From CAZSSM01 sp964609385 (GTDB taxonomy: Bacteria > Planctomycetota > Planctomycetia > Isosphaerales > Isosphaeraceae), in NCBI GenBank assembly GCA_964609385.1, contig CAZSSM010000037.1, positions 1 through 64,000 on the forward strand: DNA of 64,000 nt, written 5' to 3'. This document shows positions 45,504 to 54,860 of this stretch, one piece after another (within the stretch, counting starts at the first letter, position 1; the number at the start of each line of letters is the position of its first letter). The notes beneath the pieces were generated by a model that saw nothing but the letters and a program-made list of their open reading frames with translations, made no database searches and had not been told where the DNA came from. A program made the translations under genes and the position numbers.

Positions 45504-46979
45504 TTAACGACCGCGATTGATGATCATGATCGTGCCGATGATCCAGGTCAGGGCGGTGGCCCCGAGCCCGATCAGGCCGAGCAGGGTCAGGGAGTAGCCT
45601 GAGAGAACGACCAGCCAGAGGCCGACGGCGAGCGTCACCGCGACGATCCCCAGGGCCAGGGCGAGTCGGCTGTATTGCTGGTCGTCGCGCTCGGCCTGTT
45701 CGGACCAGAGCGTGGCGCGGTGGTCGGCGATGATCCGGCTGGCCGCGCCGGCGAAGAGCCCATTGGCGAAGGCGCGGGTGCCGCCTTGCGCGTCGGTGGC
45801 CGCGAAGTAGCAGCCCCGCAGCATGATCGGGTCCTCGCCGCGCGGCACGGTGAAAGCCGCCTCGGTGATCTGTTGCAGCCGGTTGCGGAACCGTCGGGTC
45901 TCGTGGCCCAGGCAGAACAGATCGCCGTTGCCGAGGCTGGCCTCCGGGTCCGAGGCCATCAACACTGTGATCCAGCTCTGGAACCAGTCGGAGACCCAGA
46001 CCAGGCCGCGCTCCATGACTTCGCGGTCGAACCCACGCACCGCCGGCACGGCAAACCCACAGCGCCGCATCAGGTACTCCGGAGGCATTCGGCCGACCAA
46101 CTCGCCAAAGCCGGGCAAGACCTCCATACCGGAGAAGACCGCGAAGGTCGGCAGTTGGAGCTTGAACTGCTGGCGGAGGATGCGCAGGTCCTCGCGGATC
46201 GCCCGCGCCTGCTCGACCGAAGCCCGCGACCGGGCCCAATCGATCGGGAAGACACAGACGATCCCGCGAAGGATCGGGCAGTCTGGCTGCTGGCTCCGGA
46301 TCAGTTGGCAGAGCCGGTTCAGGAGCACCTCGGCCGAACGGTCCGGCCCGGCCGTGGCCTCGGATTCCGCATCACCCTTCGGAGTGGCGGCCTCCTCCTG
46401 GATCAGACCGAAGTGGCAGGCGCCGGCACAACTGAGCAGGACGCCGTCCTCGGTGGCGTAGGCGTGGATCGGCTTGGACGGATCCAACGGTGCCTGGGCG
46501 AAGAACGGGATGCCGGTGGCCGAGGCCAGCTCGGCGGCATCGCTTTCACGGGGTGCCAACATCAGGTAAACGCGCCGGGCCGAGAGATCGATGTCAGCGC
46601 GGTCCAACTCGCGGAGCAGTTCGTCCCAGGCCTCGTCTAGCTCGGCGGTCGCCTCGGTGCCCGACTGGACCGCGCCACCTCGACGGATCCGACGGACCGC
46701 GTCGACCAGGGCGACGATCGCCAACACCAGGCAGACCAGTAGCCAGGTCCAATACCAACTGTTTCGGAAGAGCCCTGGCAGCTTGGGACTCAGCAGCGTC
46801 GTCGGCTCGACGAACCGGGGCAGCCCGAAGATGATGAACAGAACGCAGGCCACCAGCAGGATCAGGCCGATCCAAAACCAAGGGCGTTTGCTCTTGAGGA
46901 ACAGCAGGACCGCCCCCGTTAGCGCGACGATCAGGGCTATGCCGCCCATCATCAGCTTGCCTACCAACGTGTTCAGCAT
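45504..46979 (-). CDS. TssM/IcmF-like membrane protein, shortened and lacking the P-loop
   Basis: A 491-residue protein. Three N-terminal hydrophobic segments (about 12-28, 33-52, 75-95) are followed by a cytosolic domain and two C-terminal helices (about 440-487). It resembles the cytosolic part of TssM: the line LRQQFKLQLPTFAVFSGMEVLPGFGELVG parallels the family pattern ending in a Leu-Pro-Gly-Phe, then CGFAVP, and later LQQITEAAFT with LRGCYFAATDAQGG. The Walker A region of TssM reads APRESDAA here, so nucleotide binding is unlikely. The large periplasmic domain (about 600 residues in typical TssM) is absent. It sits between tssL and an LRR gene. Confidence 0.7.
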   Translation of the reverse strand: MLNTLVGKLMMGGIALIVALTGAVLLFLKSKRPWFWIGLILLVACVLFIIFGLPRFVEPTTLLSPKLPGLFRNSWYWTWLLVCLVLAIVALVDAVRRIRRGGAVQSGTEATAELDEAWDELLRELDRADIDLSARRVYLMLAPRESDAAELASATGIPFFAQAPLDPSKPIHAYATEDGVLLSCAGACHFGLIQEEAATPKGDAESEATAGPDRSAEVLLNRLCQLIRSQQPDCPILRGIVCVFPIDWARSRASVEQARAIREDLRILRQQFKLQLPTFAVFSGMEVLPGFGELVGRMPPEYLMRRCGFAVPAVRGFDREVMERGLVWVSDWFQSWITVLMASDPEASLGNGDLFCLGHETRRFRNRLQQITEAAFTVPRGEDPIMLRGCYFAATDAQGGTRAFANGLFAGAASRIIADHRATLWSEQAERDDQQYSRLALALGIVAVTLAVGLWLVVLSGYSLTLLGLIGLGATALTWIIGTIMIINRGR

Positions 46980-47070
46980 CGATCAGGCTTTCGAGGGATA
47001 TGATCCAGTTGGAGGACTCGTCGGAGGTGTCGGGAATTGGTTGCAGGCTCGACGTGCTGTGCGGTCGAGG

Positions 47071-47706
47071 TCAGTCGGAGATCCAGACGGCCAGGAGGTA
47101 TCCGGCGAGCGTGCCGAGGGCCGTCAGGGCGACCAGCAGGCTGACGCTGAGCAGCCGCCCTTTGCCGGGCAGCGGGGCAAGGATCGGTTGCGCCGGTGGG
47201 TCGTCAGGGAAGGGCTTTTCGGGCGCCCGTGCCGAGGCGGCCACCCGCATCTTGACCTGGTCGAGCCACTCGCGGAGCCCGGTCGGGTCGTCGGCGTAGC
47301 GGCCACGGAAGCCCATCAAGACGCAGGCCAGATAGGTCTCCAGGACGTCGGTCCGGTCCCGCTTCTGCGCCTGATCGGCCCGCTCGAAGAACCGATCGGA
47401 TCGCAGGCGCTCCATATAAATGTCCTGCTCGAGGATGTGATTTTTCCAGGCGTTGGCGTGGATCCAGGGGCTGTTGATGAGGGTCTCGTCGGCCCAGTAG
47501 ACCAAGGCGGCGCGGGCCTCATCGAACTCGGCGGCGAGCTTGGCGCTGTGGCTGGCCTGCTGGCCGGCCAGGTCGAGCGCTTCGCGAAGCTCGGCCTTGA
47601 CCCTTGCGATCGGAGGATGAGTCGCCTTGTCCCAAGTGAACTGATGTTGGAATTGAATCATCGTGTCGATGAAGGGGCCGATCAGCTTGGCGAAGTCATC
47701 GATCAT
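47071..47706 (-). CDS. tssL: Type VI secretion protein TssL (DotU family)
   Basis: A 211-residue inner-membrane protein. The cytosolic helical domain has AELREALDLAGQQA, YWADETLINSPW and YLACVLMGFRGRY, the core DotU/IcmH pattern. One C-terminal transmembrane helix (SVSLLVALTALGTLAGYLLAV) ends the protein. There is no peptidoglycan-binding extension. TssL forms the T6SS membrane complex with TssM and TssJ and contacts the baseplate through TssK, which is encoded 96 bases upstream on the same strand. No tssJ was found. Confidence 0.9.
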   Translation of the reverse strand: MIDDFAKLIGPFIDTMIQFQHQFTWDKATHPPIARVKAELREALDLAGQQASHSAKLAAEFDEARAALVYWADETLINSPWIHANAWKNHILEQDIYMERLRSDRFFERADQAQKRDRTDVLETYLACVLMGFRGRYADDPTGLREWLDQVKMRVAASARAPEKPFPDDPPAQPILAPLPGKGRLLSVSLLVALTALGTLAGYLLAVWISD

Positions 47707-47802
47707 GGGGATCTGCCGGTCTCAGGAAGAGTTTGAGCAAGCGATCGTTGGTTCAAGACGTTCCTTGGAGAATCGATCCTCCCAATCCGCCCCGCGAGCG
47801 GC

Positions 47803-49191
47803 TCAGAGGACGAACAGGGCAAAGGTGAGCGTGCTGGCACGTCCCGGGGCGAGTTGGACGTCAAGGGTGCGTTCGGTCTGGAAGGCGACGTTCATCTCCA
47901 GGTTCATGCGGACCGCCACGGTGTAGGAGTCGGCCACGTCCTGCCAGAAGACCGAGTCACGCGCGATACTGTAGTAGACGATCCCCGAGTCGGCCGGCAG
48001 CTTCCGAGGGGGCCGCGCCTCGCGACGGAGCTTGAGCCCCTGGCGGGCCAGTTGATAGATCCGTTCGACCTGACGCCCGCTACCCATCTTCATATCGAGT
48101 TCGTTCAGCAGCAGCTTGTCGCACTCGTCCTCGGACAGGTCGGTCTCGACGCCGAGGAAAAGCGTCTTGGAGTCGATCAGCCAGCTCGGCTCCAGATCGA
48201 CCTGGAGTCGATCGCCGATCCGCTCCAGGTAGCGTTTCTCGAAGCCGCGCGGGGCGACGACCTGGAGGCCGAGCTTGATGGCCTCAATGGCCGCGCCGAA
48301 GCAGACGCCCAGGTCGTCGTGATCGTAGGTGGGCAGGTCGACGGGCCGTCGGGCCTCGGTAAAGATGGCCAACAACCCGGCCAGGCGGCAGAGTTCCTGA
48401 TAGACCGGCAAGGGATGCTGGAGGGTCACGAAGGCCAGTTGCCTGAGGTGCGGATAGGCGCCGTTGAGGGTCTGGAGCTTGAGGATCCGCTCCAGGTCAC
48501 CCGGCTCGACCGTGTCGAAGCCAATGGTCGCTTGTTCCAGGATCAGGCTGATCTTGCCACCGACCTGGTGATAGATCTCCTGGAGTTCTTGGACTAAGGG
48601 CTGCCAGGCCTCCAGGGCCAGCAGGGGCGGGATGTAGGCGCGGGCCAGGCTGGGTGGGGCCTCGGTCCGGGCCGAGCGTTCGATTCGCGCCAAGGGCAGC
48701 ACCTCGTAGCCGGTCGTGTCCTGTCCTTGGACGAGCAGGCGGGCGCGGAGGCGACGGAACTGGACCGGTCGGCGGTCGGCCCCAGTGTTGCGGTCAGAAT
48801 AGTCCAGCGTCTCCAGCCAGTAGCGGGGCCCGTCGCTCTCGGGGGTGGCGGCGACGTTGGCGCGGTCTTGAGCCAGACTGGGTACGGCGAGCGAGACGGT
48901 CGTCTGGCCCGAATCGCGCAACGCCCCGCGTAGGTCGATCGGGTCGACCTCGACGTCCTCGGGCACGCTCAGCAGCGTGCCGTCCTGGAACCGCGCCTCG
49001 CAACTGCGGAGCACGAACTGGAAGTTGGCGATCGCTTCGGCGTCACAAGTGAAGCGGCGGAGCCCCCAGAGATAGGGCGCTGCCCAGGCTTGGCTCCGCG
49101 TCAGGGCATCGTCGTGATAGGCTTCGGCCGCCTGGAAATGCTGCGGGCGCAGCAGTTGTCCCTCGTGCCAGTAGACCGCCCGATTGACCAT
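47803..49191 (-). CDS. tssK: Type VI secretion baseplate protein TssK
   Basis: A 462-residue protein that matches TssK throughout. The N-terminus VYWHEGQLLRPQHFQAAEAYHDD is the most diagnostic part, followed by YLWGLRRF and FQDGTLLSVPEDV. The C-terminal neck and head regions include FLGVETDLSEDE. TssK links the baseplate wedge to the TssL/TssM membrane complex. Its length is normal for the family. It is first in the leftward operon tssK-tssL-tssM-like-LRR. No TssE, TssF or TssG gene is in the window. Confidence 0.95.
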   Translation of the reverse strand: MVNRAVYWHEGQLLRPQHFQAAEAYHDDALTRSQAWAAPYLWGLRRFTCDAEAIANFQFVLRSCEARFQDGTLLSVPEDVEVDPIDLRGALRDSGQTTVSLAVPSLAQDRANVAATPESDGPRYWLETLDYSDRNTGADRRPVQFRRLRARLLVQGQDTTGYEVLPLARIERSARTEAPPSLARAYIPPLLALEAWQPLVQELQEIYHQVGGKISLILEQATIGFDTVEPGDLERILKLQTLNGAYPHLRQLAFVTLQHPLPVYQELCRLAGLLAIFTEARRPVDLPTYDHDDLGVCFGAAIEAIKLGLQVVAPRGFEKRYLERIGDRLQVDLEPSWLIDSKTLFLGVETDLSEDECDKLLLNELDMKMGSGRQVERIYQLARQGLKLRREARPPRKLPADSGIVYYSIARDSVFWQDVADSYTVAVRMNLEMNVAFQTERTLDVQLAPGRASTLTFALFVL

Positions 49192-49622
49192 GATGACCGA
49201 TCCGATCGTTGCGTACGTGGGTCCGTGGCGTTGGGGTCTGCTCGTCGGAGCGACGGGAGCACCGTTTCAACGAGGTGTGAGCGGGCCTGTGACCGACTCG
49301 AAGCACGGTCGAGGGGATCGTCGGCCCACCGACTCTCCAGGCCGACCGGCCACGTGGCGACCCATTAAGGGATCTAGCATAACCGTTGGGCGGTTCTCGA
49401 ACAGGTCTCGGTCGTTCAGAGCTGGGCCACTCGGACATCGACGCTCCGAGGTGGACGAATCGGACGAGGGCATGACACAATTCGTGCGACGCCCCGTTCT
49501 CCATGGGCGATGCATCAGATGAGCGTCGCCGCTGCGGATCATGGGTCAATCGTCGTCGTGATCGAGGTGTTGGCCGGCCGATGTTCGCCGCTGCGTGCCG
49601 AGTGTGAGGGGAGGATCGGGTG
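49192..49622. other. Divergent promoter region of the T6SS-like module
   Basis: About 430 bases between the leftward tssK operon and the rightward giant membrane protein gene. It presumably holds promoters for both, allowing joint control. No consensus promoter or operator could be assigned. The right end carries GGGGAGGA before ATG at 49623. Confidence 0.4.
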
Positions 49623-52600
49623 ATGGGGACGACCACGACCACGGGCACTTCGGGGCGCCGACAGCGCGGCTTAATCGAAGGGATCGGGCATCTCCACCGA
49701 ACGGCCAAGCCCGAGCTGGCGCGGGTCGTCCTGACGGCCACGGCCTCCGGTATGGCGGTCATGCTCGGCCTCTGGCTGCTGCTCTGGTTCGACCGCTCCG
49801 GCGGCTTGGAGGTGATCCGCCTGAGCTTGGGCGTGCAGGGGCAGACGCCCGTCGATGTGCCCGAGTCCGACCTGCTCGGTCTGGGCGTCTCCAAGCAGGC
49901 GGTCCAGCCGGTGGCCGGGGCCGATATGCTGGACGAACTGGAACGCCGCCTCAGACGCTTCGCACGCAGCGAGCCGGTCGTGCTCTACCTGGTCGGCACC
50001 GGGATCGCTCAGGACGGCGAGGCCTACCTGATCCGCCCCAACGAGCGGACCCTCGCCCCGCTCGACGACATCCTGCGCGAGCCCGACGCTCGGAAACAGC
50101 GTGAGGCCCTATTGGCCCGCGGGATCGTCCCGCTCTCGGCGATCCTGGACCGGCTCTCCCAGCCCGATCAATTGACTCGCCCCAAACTCCTCATCCTGGA
50201 GGTGACGCCGTTCCAGGTTGAGGCCGATCGTGGCGTCTTCGTCAACGGGTTTCTGGAGGCGTTGGCCGACCAGTTCGCCGAGTCGGTGCCGCCCAACCTG
50301 GCGGTGCTCGTCGATGCCGGCCCCGGTCAAGTGGCCCTGCGCTCCGAGCCCGACGGTGGCGCTTCGGTCTTCGCCCACTTCATGCGTCGCGGCTTGGCCG
50401 GCGAGGCGGCCACCTGGGACCCCGATGGCTCCGGTCAGGTCCGCCTCTATGGTCTGGCCGGCTACATCCGGCATCACGTCTCGGAGTGGACCCGACGCCG
50501 GCTCGGGCGTGAGCAGATCCCCGTCCTGCTGACCAGCGATGATCAGGTCCGCAACATCTTGCTGCCGCCGATCCCACCGTTCGAGGTCGACGAGCTGGAA
50601 TCGGAGTCCGAGCCCAACGGATCGAGGTCGACCGCCTCCTCGGAGACACCCGAGCCCGACGCGGCCGCCTCGAAGGGCGACCCGGCCTCGACGTCTTCGG
50701 AGGCGCCCGGCGCCTCCAAGACCGAAGGCGCTTCCAAAGATGGCCAAGCCGCGCCGGTGGTCTCGGAAGCCGAACGGGTCACCGCGTTGGTCGACCGCGC
50801 CTGGCGTCGCCGCGACGAATTAGAACAGCTCCGCCCTTGGCGCGACGCGCCGTTGGCCTGGCGCTCCTACCTAGACGATCTTCTCATGGCCGATCGCCTG
50901 CTCCGGCTCGGTCGACTGGAGGAGGCCGAGGGCCGGCTCGCCTCGATCGCGCAGGCCGAAACGGATCTGATCGAGCCGGCCATGCGGCGGCTCGACTGGG
51001 AGTACCCGTCGATCGCGATGGGCCGTCGCTGGATCGGCGACGACGCTCCGTCGAATCGCGACGCCCGAGGCTTGGCCAACCCCTCCACCTCGGAGGATCC
51101 CTCAGAAGACGACGAAGCCGACACGCAACCGGCCGACGACCTCTTGCGCGCCTGGCTGGCCCAGTTGGCCGATCGCCGGGACGAACTGACTCGGGATGAG
51201 CAGGCGCTCCAGGACGGGGTCAACGAGGTGGTCGGAGACATCGTGCAGATCGATCGCGTCGTCCGAAATGTCATCCAAGGGGCCGGCTCGGCTGGCGGAG
51301 CCCCGGTCAACAACGCCACCAACGGCCTTGTCGACCCCACCGATGCCAATGCCAGCGGTGATGGGAGCGATGACAGCGACTCGGCCCTGAACTCTGCGAC
51401 CAATACTCCGGCCGCCGCGAACGTGTCGGGCGACTCCCCAGCCTCTCAATTGGGTGGAGGGATCCTCCAAGTACCGGAGGATCCCCGAAGCGCCGTCAAA
51501 GATTTGCTCGCCTCCGATCGGGGCAGAGTCAGTCCGCCTCGTCTTAGCGAAGCACAACTGCTGGCGTGGGCCTATCGGATCGAGCAGTTCGGCAGCGCAT
51601 CGGGTCCGGAACTGCCTCGAGACTTCAACGAATTCCGGAGCCAAGCGTTTCAGCGCGCCGTCGAGCATCGACGCCTCGCCGAACGCGCCACCGCGCCCGA
51701 CCCCCGCGCCTTCGATCACGTCCGGCCGACGGTGCTCCACGGCGATCGGCTCCGACGCGCCGCCGAGGACCGGCTCTTCGACCTCGATTTCGGTGAGGAC
51801 GACCAACAGGAGGTCGACGGGATCCTCCAGGATGGCGACCGAATCTATCGCGAGGCGATCGCTCAAGCCGACCTCATCGAGCGCGCCCACGACATCGTCG
51901 AGGAGTTGGCCGTCCATCTGCCGTACCTGGGTCGTTGGTACGCCCGCCAGGCTGTCCAGAGCGAGACCCAACGGAAAGCCTTCGATAACTTGATCGGCCA
52001 ACTGGCCGTGCTGATCGACCTGCTCAACGGTCGTCGGGACGAGACGCTCAAGACCGACGCGGTCGAGGCCAGTCTGATCGACCTGAACGCAGCTCTGAGC
52101 CAGGTCCGAGACGATCTGGACTACGCGATCCGTCAGACCGTCAACGCGAATACCCCGAACTGGTCGGACCTCGACGACCTGCTGGCCGTGCCCACGATCT
52201 CGGCCGTGGATCGCGCTCGGCTCCGTCAACGGCTCCGGGATGTGCCGCGATTGCCGTCGTTCGATCAGCCGATGACCGACCAGGCCGAGCCCTCGCGTTC
52301 GGTCGCCGATCCGGAGCAGATCGCCACCGGTGCATCTGCCAAGACCCTGCAGTTTCTGCTCAACGTCGCCGAAATGGAGGCGACCCTGGCGCAACTGGCC
52401 TGGGGCCCGAATCAACCCGGCGCCGACGATCTGGACGCGATGCTGAAGATGGTCGAGGAGGAGCCGTTGCCATCGGTCAACGATCCGGAGCAGGCCCGCG
52501 CCTGGCTCGACCGGTTCGGGCAGTTCGTCCGCGCCCATCGGACCGCGTTGGTCCGCGCTCGCGAGTCGACCCCGAATCGTTCGGCCGACGATCGGACCGC

Positions 52601-54116
52601 GCAGCAATTGGCCGACAACGCGCGGGTCGCGCGGATGCTCCGGCCGGCCGATGCGCAGGCGGCTTCCCGCTCGATCCGCGAGGCGGTCTCGCGTCGCCAG
52701 AGCTTCGATGCGGCCCGGCTGCTGGCCTTCCACGCTGATCGCGCCTTCCGGGACGACTTAGTCTCCGACCACGCTCAAACGATCGCGGCGGCGGCCCGCG
52801 CGATCGCCTCCCGGGACTTGGGTGGGATCCCAGTGGTCGCCCTCGAGCAGATCGAACAGCGGATCGACCGCCGACGCCGCCAATCGCCTCGGATTCGATT
52901 GGCTTTGGGCGAGGAGGACTCGGCCGTCCTGGGTGATCGCGACCTCCAGACCGACATCCGGCTGGTCGCCAAGGTCGAGAACCTGGACCTCGTCGCGGAG
53001 CCTGTCGGCTCGACGGCTTCGTCCGAACTGACGGGTCGTGTGGCGATCTTGACGCCGGTGCCCGATCAGGACGACCGCCTCGAACTCGGCCTCCCCGGTG
53101 GTGACTTCGCGCGGTTCGTCCGATCCGACGGGCCGCGAATGAGCCGAACCTCGCTGCTCGAACTGGTTTCGGACGACAGGGGGCGTCCGTTCCAGATCCG
53201 TCGAACGCTCTATCGCGCCGTGGAGGATCGACCGCTCGTCGAGCCGGTGGCCTTCTATCGCGGCCGACTCTTCCCCAGCCGGATCCCGGTCGCCGTCAAA
53301 CCGTTCAACGATCCGATCACCGTCACCCTGCAGACCGCCTACGAGCGTGGCCAACGGTTCCGCCCCACCCGCGTCCGCGACCAATTCGACGAGCACCCGC
53401 GCGCAGGCTTCTTCTATCCGGGGGCGGGAATCTCCTACTTAGTCAACTTGATCAATCGGGATGAGGAGCGGACGTATCGGGCTCGCGTTGAGTTGACGTA
53501 TGAAGGACCCATTCAAGGAAAAGGGTTGTTTGGACCAGACCGGTTCTTCCCGCCGAACTCAAACCCCGAACTGGGCGATGTAGACATCCCGCCGGGTGGG
53601 ACGGTGACGATTGACGAGGAGATCATGGGGGTCGGCAGCTATAATATTTTTCCAGGACAAGTCGGGTTTATCGACGTCAACGTGAATGATCGCGATGTCG
53701 GAGCGGGTGCGGGGGATCAGGTTGGCCTGGGCCCGCGCAGCACGCGGTTCCAGTTCGCCTGCCTCGACCCCAAGAAGACGATCAAGGTCCAGGTCCTCAC
53801 CGAGGTCGATCGCCGCAATCCCGACGCGGAAGCGATCGTCATCTTGGCCCTCCGTGGCAACGATGGCGTCACCGACAGTATCGATATCGATATGAGCATC
53901 GCGGGGACAACTCGGACCGTCACAGTTAACCGCAATCAGCTCTGCCACGCCTTCCAGATCGTGCCTCGGGATCGTCAGGAGCCGATCTCGTACCGGGTCG
54001 AGTGCTTCGGGGTGCTCGTTAAGGAGGGGGTCATCGAGCCTCCAGGAGCGACGCCGCAACCCCCCGCAGCCGGCGGCGGCGGCGATGGCGGTGACCAGGC
54101 ACCGTCAGCGGGGTGA
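49623..54116 (+). CDS. Giant single-pass membrane protein with degenerate caspase-like domain
   Basis: A 1,497-residue protein. A basic N-terminus is followed by one transmembrane helix at about 34-56, so the rest should be extracytoplasmic. Residues of about 60-300 follow the order of a C14 caspase-like domain: VLYLVGTG, EAYLIRP, a KLLILEVTP strand, and GGASVFAHFMRRGLAGEA. The catalytic His of GHG is Thr and the catalytic Cys position reads EVT, so it is probably inactive. A long, acidic, helical middle part (about 330-1120) is followed by a beta-rich C-terminus with FFYPGAGISYLVNLINRDE. It is divergent from tssK. It may supply the periplasmic part missing from the short TssM-like protein; this is a hypothesis. 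Confidence 0.75.
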   Translation: MGTTTTTGTSGRRQRGLIEGIGHLHRTAKPELARVVLTATASGMAVMLGLWLLLWFDRSGGLEVIRLSLGVQGQTPVDVPESDLLGLGVSKQAVQPVAGADMLDELERRLRRFARSEPVVLYLVGTGIAQDGEAYLIRPNERTLAPLDDILREPDARKQREALLARGIVPLSAILDRLSQPDQLTRPKLLILEVTPFQVEADRGVFVNGFLEALADQFAESVPPNLAVLVDAGPGQVALRSEPDGGASVFAHFMRRGLAGEAATWDPDGSGQVRLYGLAGYIRHHVSEWTRRRLGREQIPVLLTSDDQVRNILLPPIPPFEVDELESESEPNGSRSTASSETPEPDAAASKGDPASTSSEAPGASKTEGASKDGQAAPVVSEAERVTALVDRAWRRRDELEQLRPWRDAPLAWRSYLDDLLMADRLLRLGRLEEAEGRLASIAQAETDLIEPAMRRLDWEYPSIAMGRRWIGDDAPSNRDARGLANPSTSEDPSEDDEADTQPADDLLRAWLAQLADRRDELTRDEQALQDGVNEVVGDIVQIDRVVRNVIQGAGSAGGAPVNNATNGLVDPTDANASGDGSDDSDSALNSATNTPAAANVSGDSPASQLGGGILQVPEDPRSAVKDLLASDRGRVSPPRLSEAQLLAWAYRIEQFGSASGPELPRDFNEFRSQAFQRAVEHRRLAERATAPDPRAFDHVRPTVLHGDRLRRAAEDRLFDLDFGEDDQQEVDGILQDGDRIYREAIAQADLIERAHDIVEELAVHLPYLGRWYARQAVQSETQRKAFDNLIGQLAVLIDLLNGRRDETLKTDAVEASLIDLNAALSQVRDDLDYAIRQTVNANTPNWSDLDDLLAVPTISAVDRARLRQRLRDVPRLPSFDQPMTDQAEPSRSVADPEQIATGASAKTLQFLLNVAEMEATLAQLAWGPNQPGADDLDAMLKMVEEEPLPSVNDPEQARAWLDRFGQFVRAHRTALVRARESTPNRSADDRTAQQLADNARVARMLRPADAQAASRSIREAVSRRQSFDAARLLAFHADRAFRDDLVSDHAQTIAAAARAIASRDLGGIPVVALEQIEQRIDRRRRQSPRIRLALGEEDSAVLGDRDLQTDIRLVAKVENLDLVAEPVGSTASSELTGRVAILTPVPDQDDRLELGLPGGDFARFVRSDGPRMSRTSLLELVSDDRGRPFQIRRTLYRAVEDRPLVEPVAFYRGRLFPSRIPVAVKPFNDPITVTLQTAYERGQRFRPTRVRDQFDEHPRAGFFYPGAGISYLVNLINRDEERTYRARVELTYEGPIQGKGLFGPDRFFPPNSNPELGDVDIPPGGTVTIDEEIMGVGSYNIFPGQVGFIDVNVNDRDVGAGAGDQVGLGPRSTRFQFACLDPKKTIKVQVLTEVDRRNPDAEAIVILALRGNDGVTDSIDIDMSIAGTTRTVTVNRNQLCHAFQIVPRDRQEPISYRVECFGVLVKEGVIEPPGATPQPPAAGGGGDGGDQAPSAG

Positions 54117-54265
54117 GATGGGATCGCGAAGCTGGTTCGACAAGCGCTCCGAAACGGGGAGGCTGTCTCGGTCTCGGGGACCCATGTTGGATGCGGGAAT
54201 GTCGAAATAAATCATGATCTGTGGGGCGGTTTAGATTTGCAACTAATTCAGTTTGAAGTGTAGAT

Positions 54266-54679
54266 ATGCTGATCCGAAATTATGAAGGCCGTGATGAGGC
54301 AAGCGTTATTGCTTTATGGAATGCAGTGTCCGGATCCCAGGCACCGCACAATAATCCGAAAACAGTGATCGCGAAGAAAATAGCAGTCGAACGAGATCTG
54401 TTCCTCGTCGCTGAGGTCGAATATGCCGTCGTGGGGACCGCTATGGGCGGGTACGATGGTCATCGAGGTTGGATCTATGCGGTCGTGGTCTCGCCTGAGT
54501 TCCGGCGTCAGGGCATCGCCACCGCACTCATTCGACGGTTAGAGACCCACCTCGCAGAGAGAGGTTGCCTCAAGGTCAATCTGCAGGTCCGTTCGTCGAA
54601 CTCGGAAGTCGTCTTGTTTTATGAAAAGCTCGGCTTTTGTGTTGAAGAACGGATTTCTATGGGAAAACAAATGTATTAA
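54266..54679 (+). CDS. GNAT-family N-acetyltransferase, RimI/YpeA-like
   Basis: A 137-residue acetyltransferase. The acetyl-CoA loop is VVVSPEFRRQGIATALI (motif A, R-x-x-G-x-A), and the C-terminal LRKLGF-type element reads FYEKLGFCVEER. The length and pattern match YpeA/RimI-like enzymes. The substrate is unknown. The gene and its flanks are visibly AT-richer than neighbouring genes, so recent acquisition is possible. No ribosome binding site of note was seen before ATG at 54266. Confidence 0.9.
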   Translation: MLIRNYEGRDEASVIALWNAVSGSQAPHNNPKTVIAKKIAVERDLFLVAEVEYAVVGTAMGGYDGHRGWIYAVVVSPEFRRQGIATALIRRLETHLAERGCLKVNLQVRSSNSEVVLFYEKLGFCVEERISMGKQMY

Positions 54680-54860
54680 TGAGAGTTGAGCAGTCGATAG
54701 CTTTGGGCCAATATATGCAGTTTTGAAGAGTGTCAAGCTGGACAGGTTAGTGCCGTCCTGGCAAGCGATTTCACCACGTGAGTAGTAGACCAAAACCGCC
54801 GACTGCATCGGCACTAATTAGAACAAATTTTCAAGTGGTTGAGGGTGATTGGTCATGCGG

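Noticed and set aside
43732..54116. Calling a complete type VI secretion system
   Set aside because: Only TssK, TssL and a degenerate TssM-like protein are present; sheath, tube, spike and ClpV genes are absent from the window.
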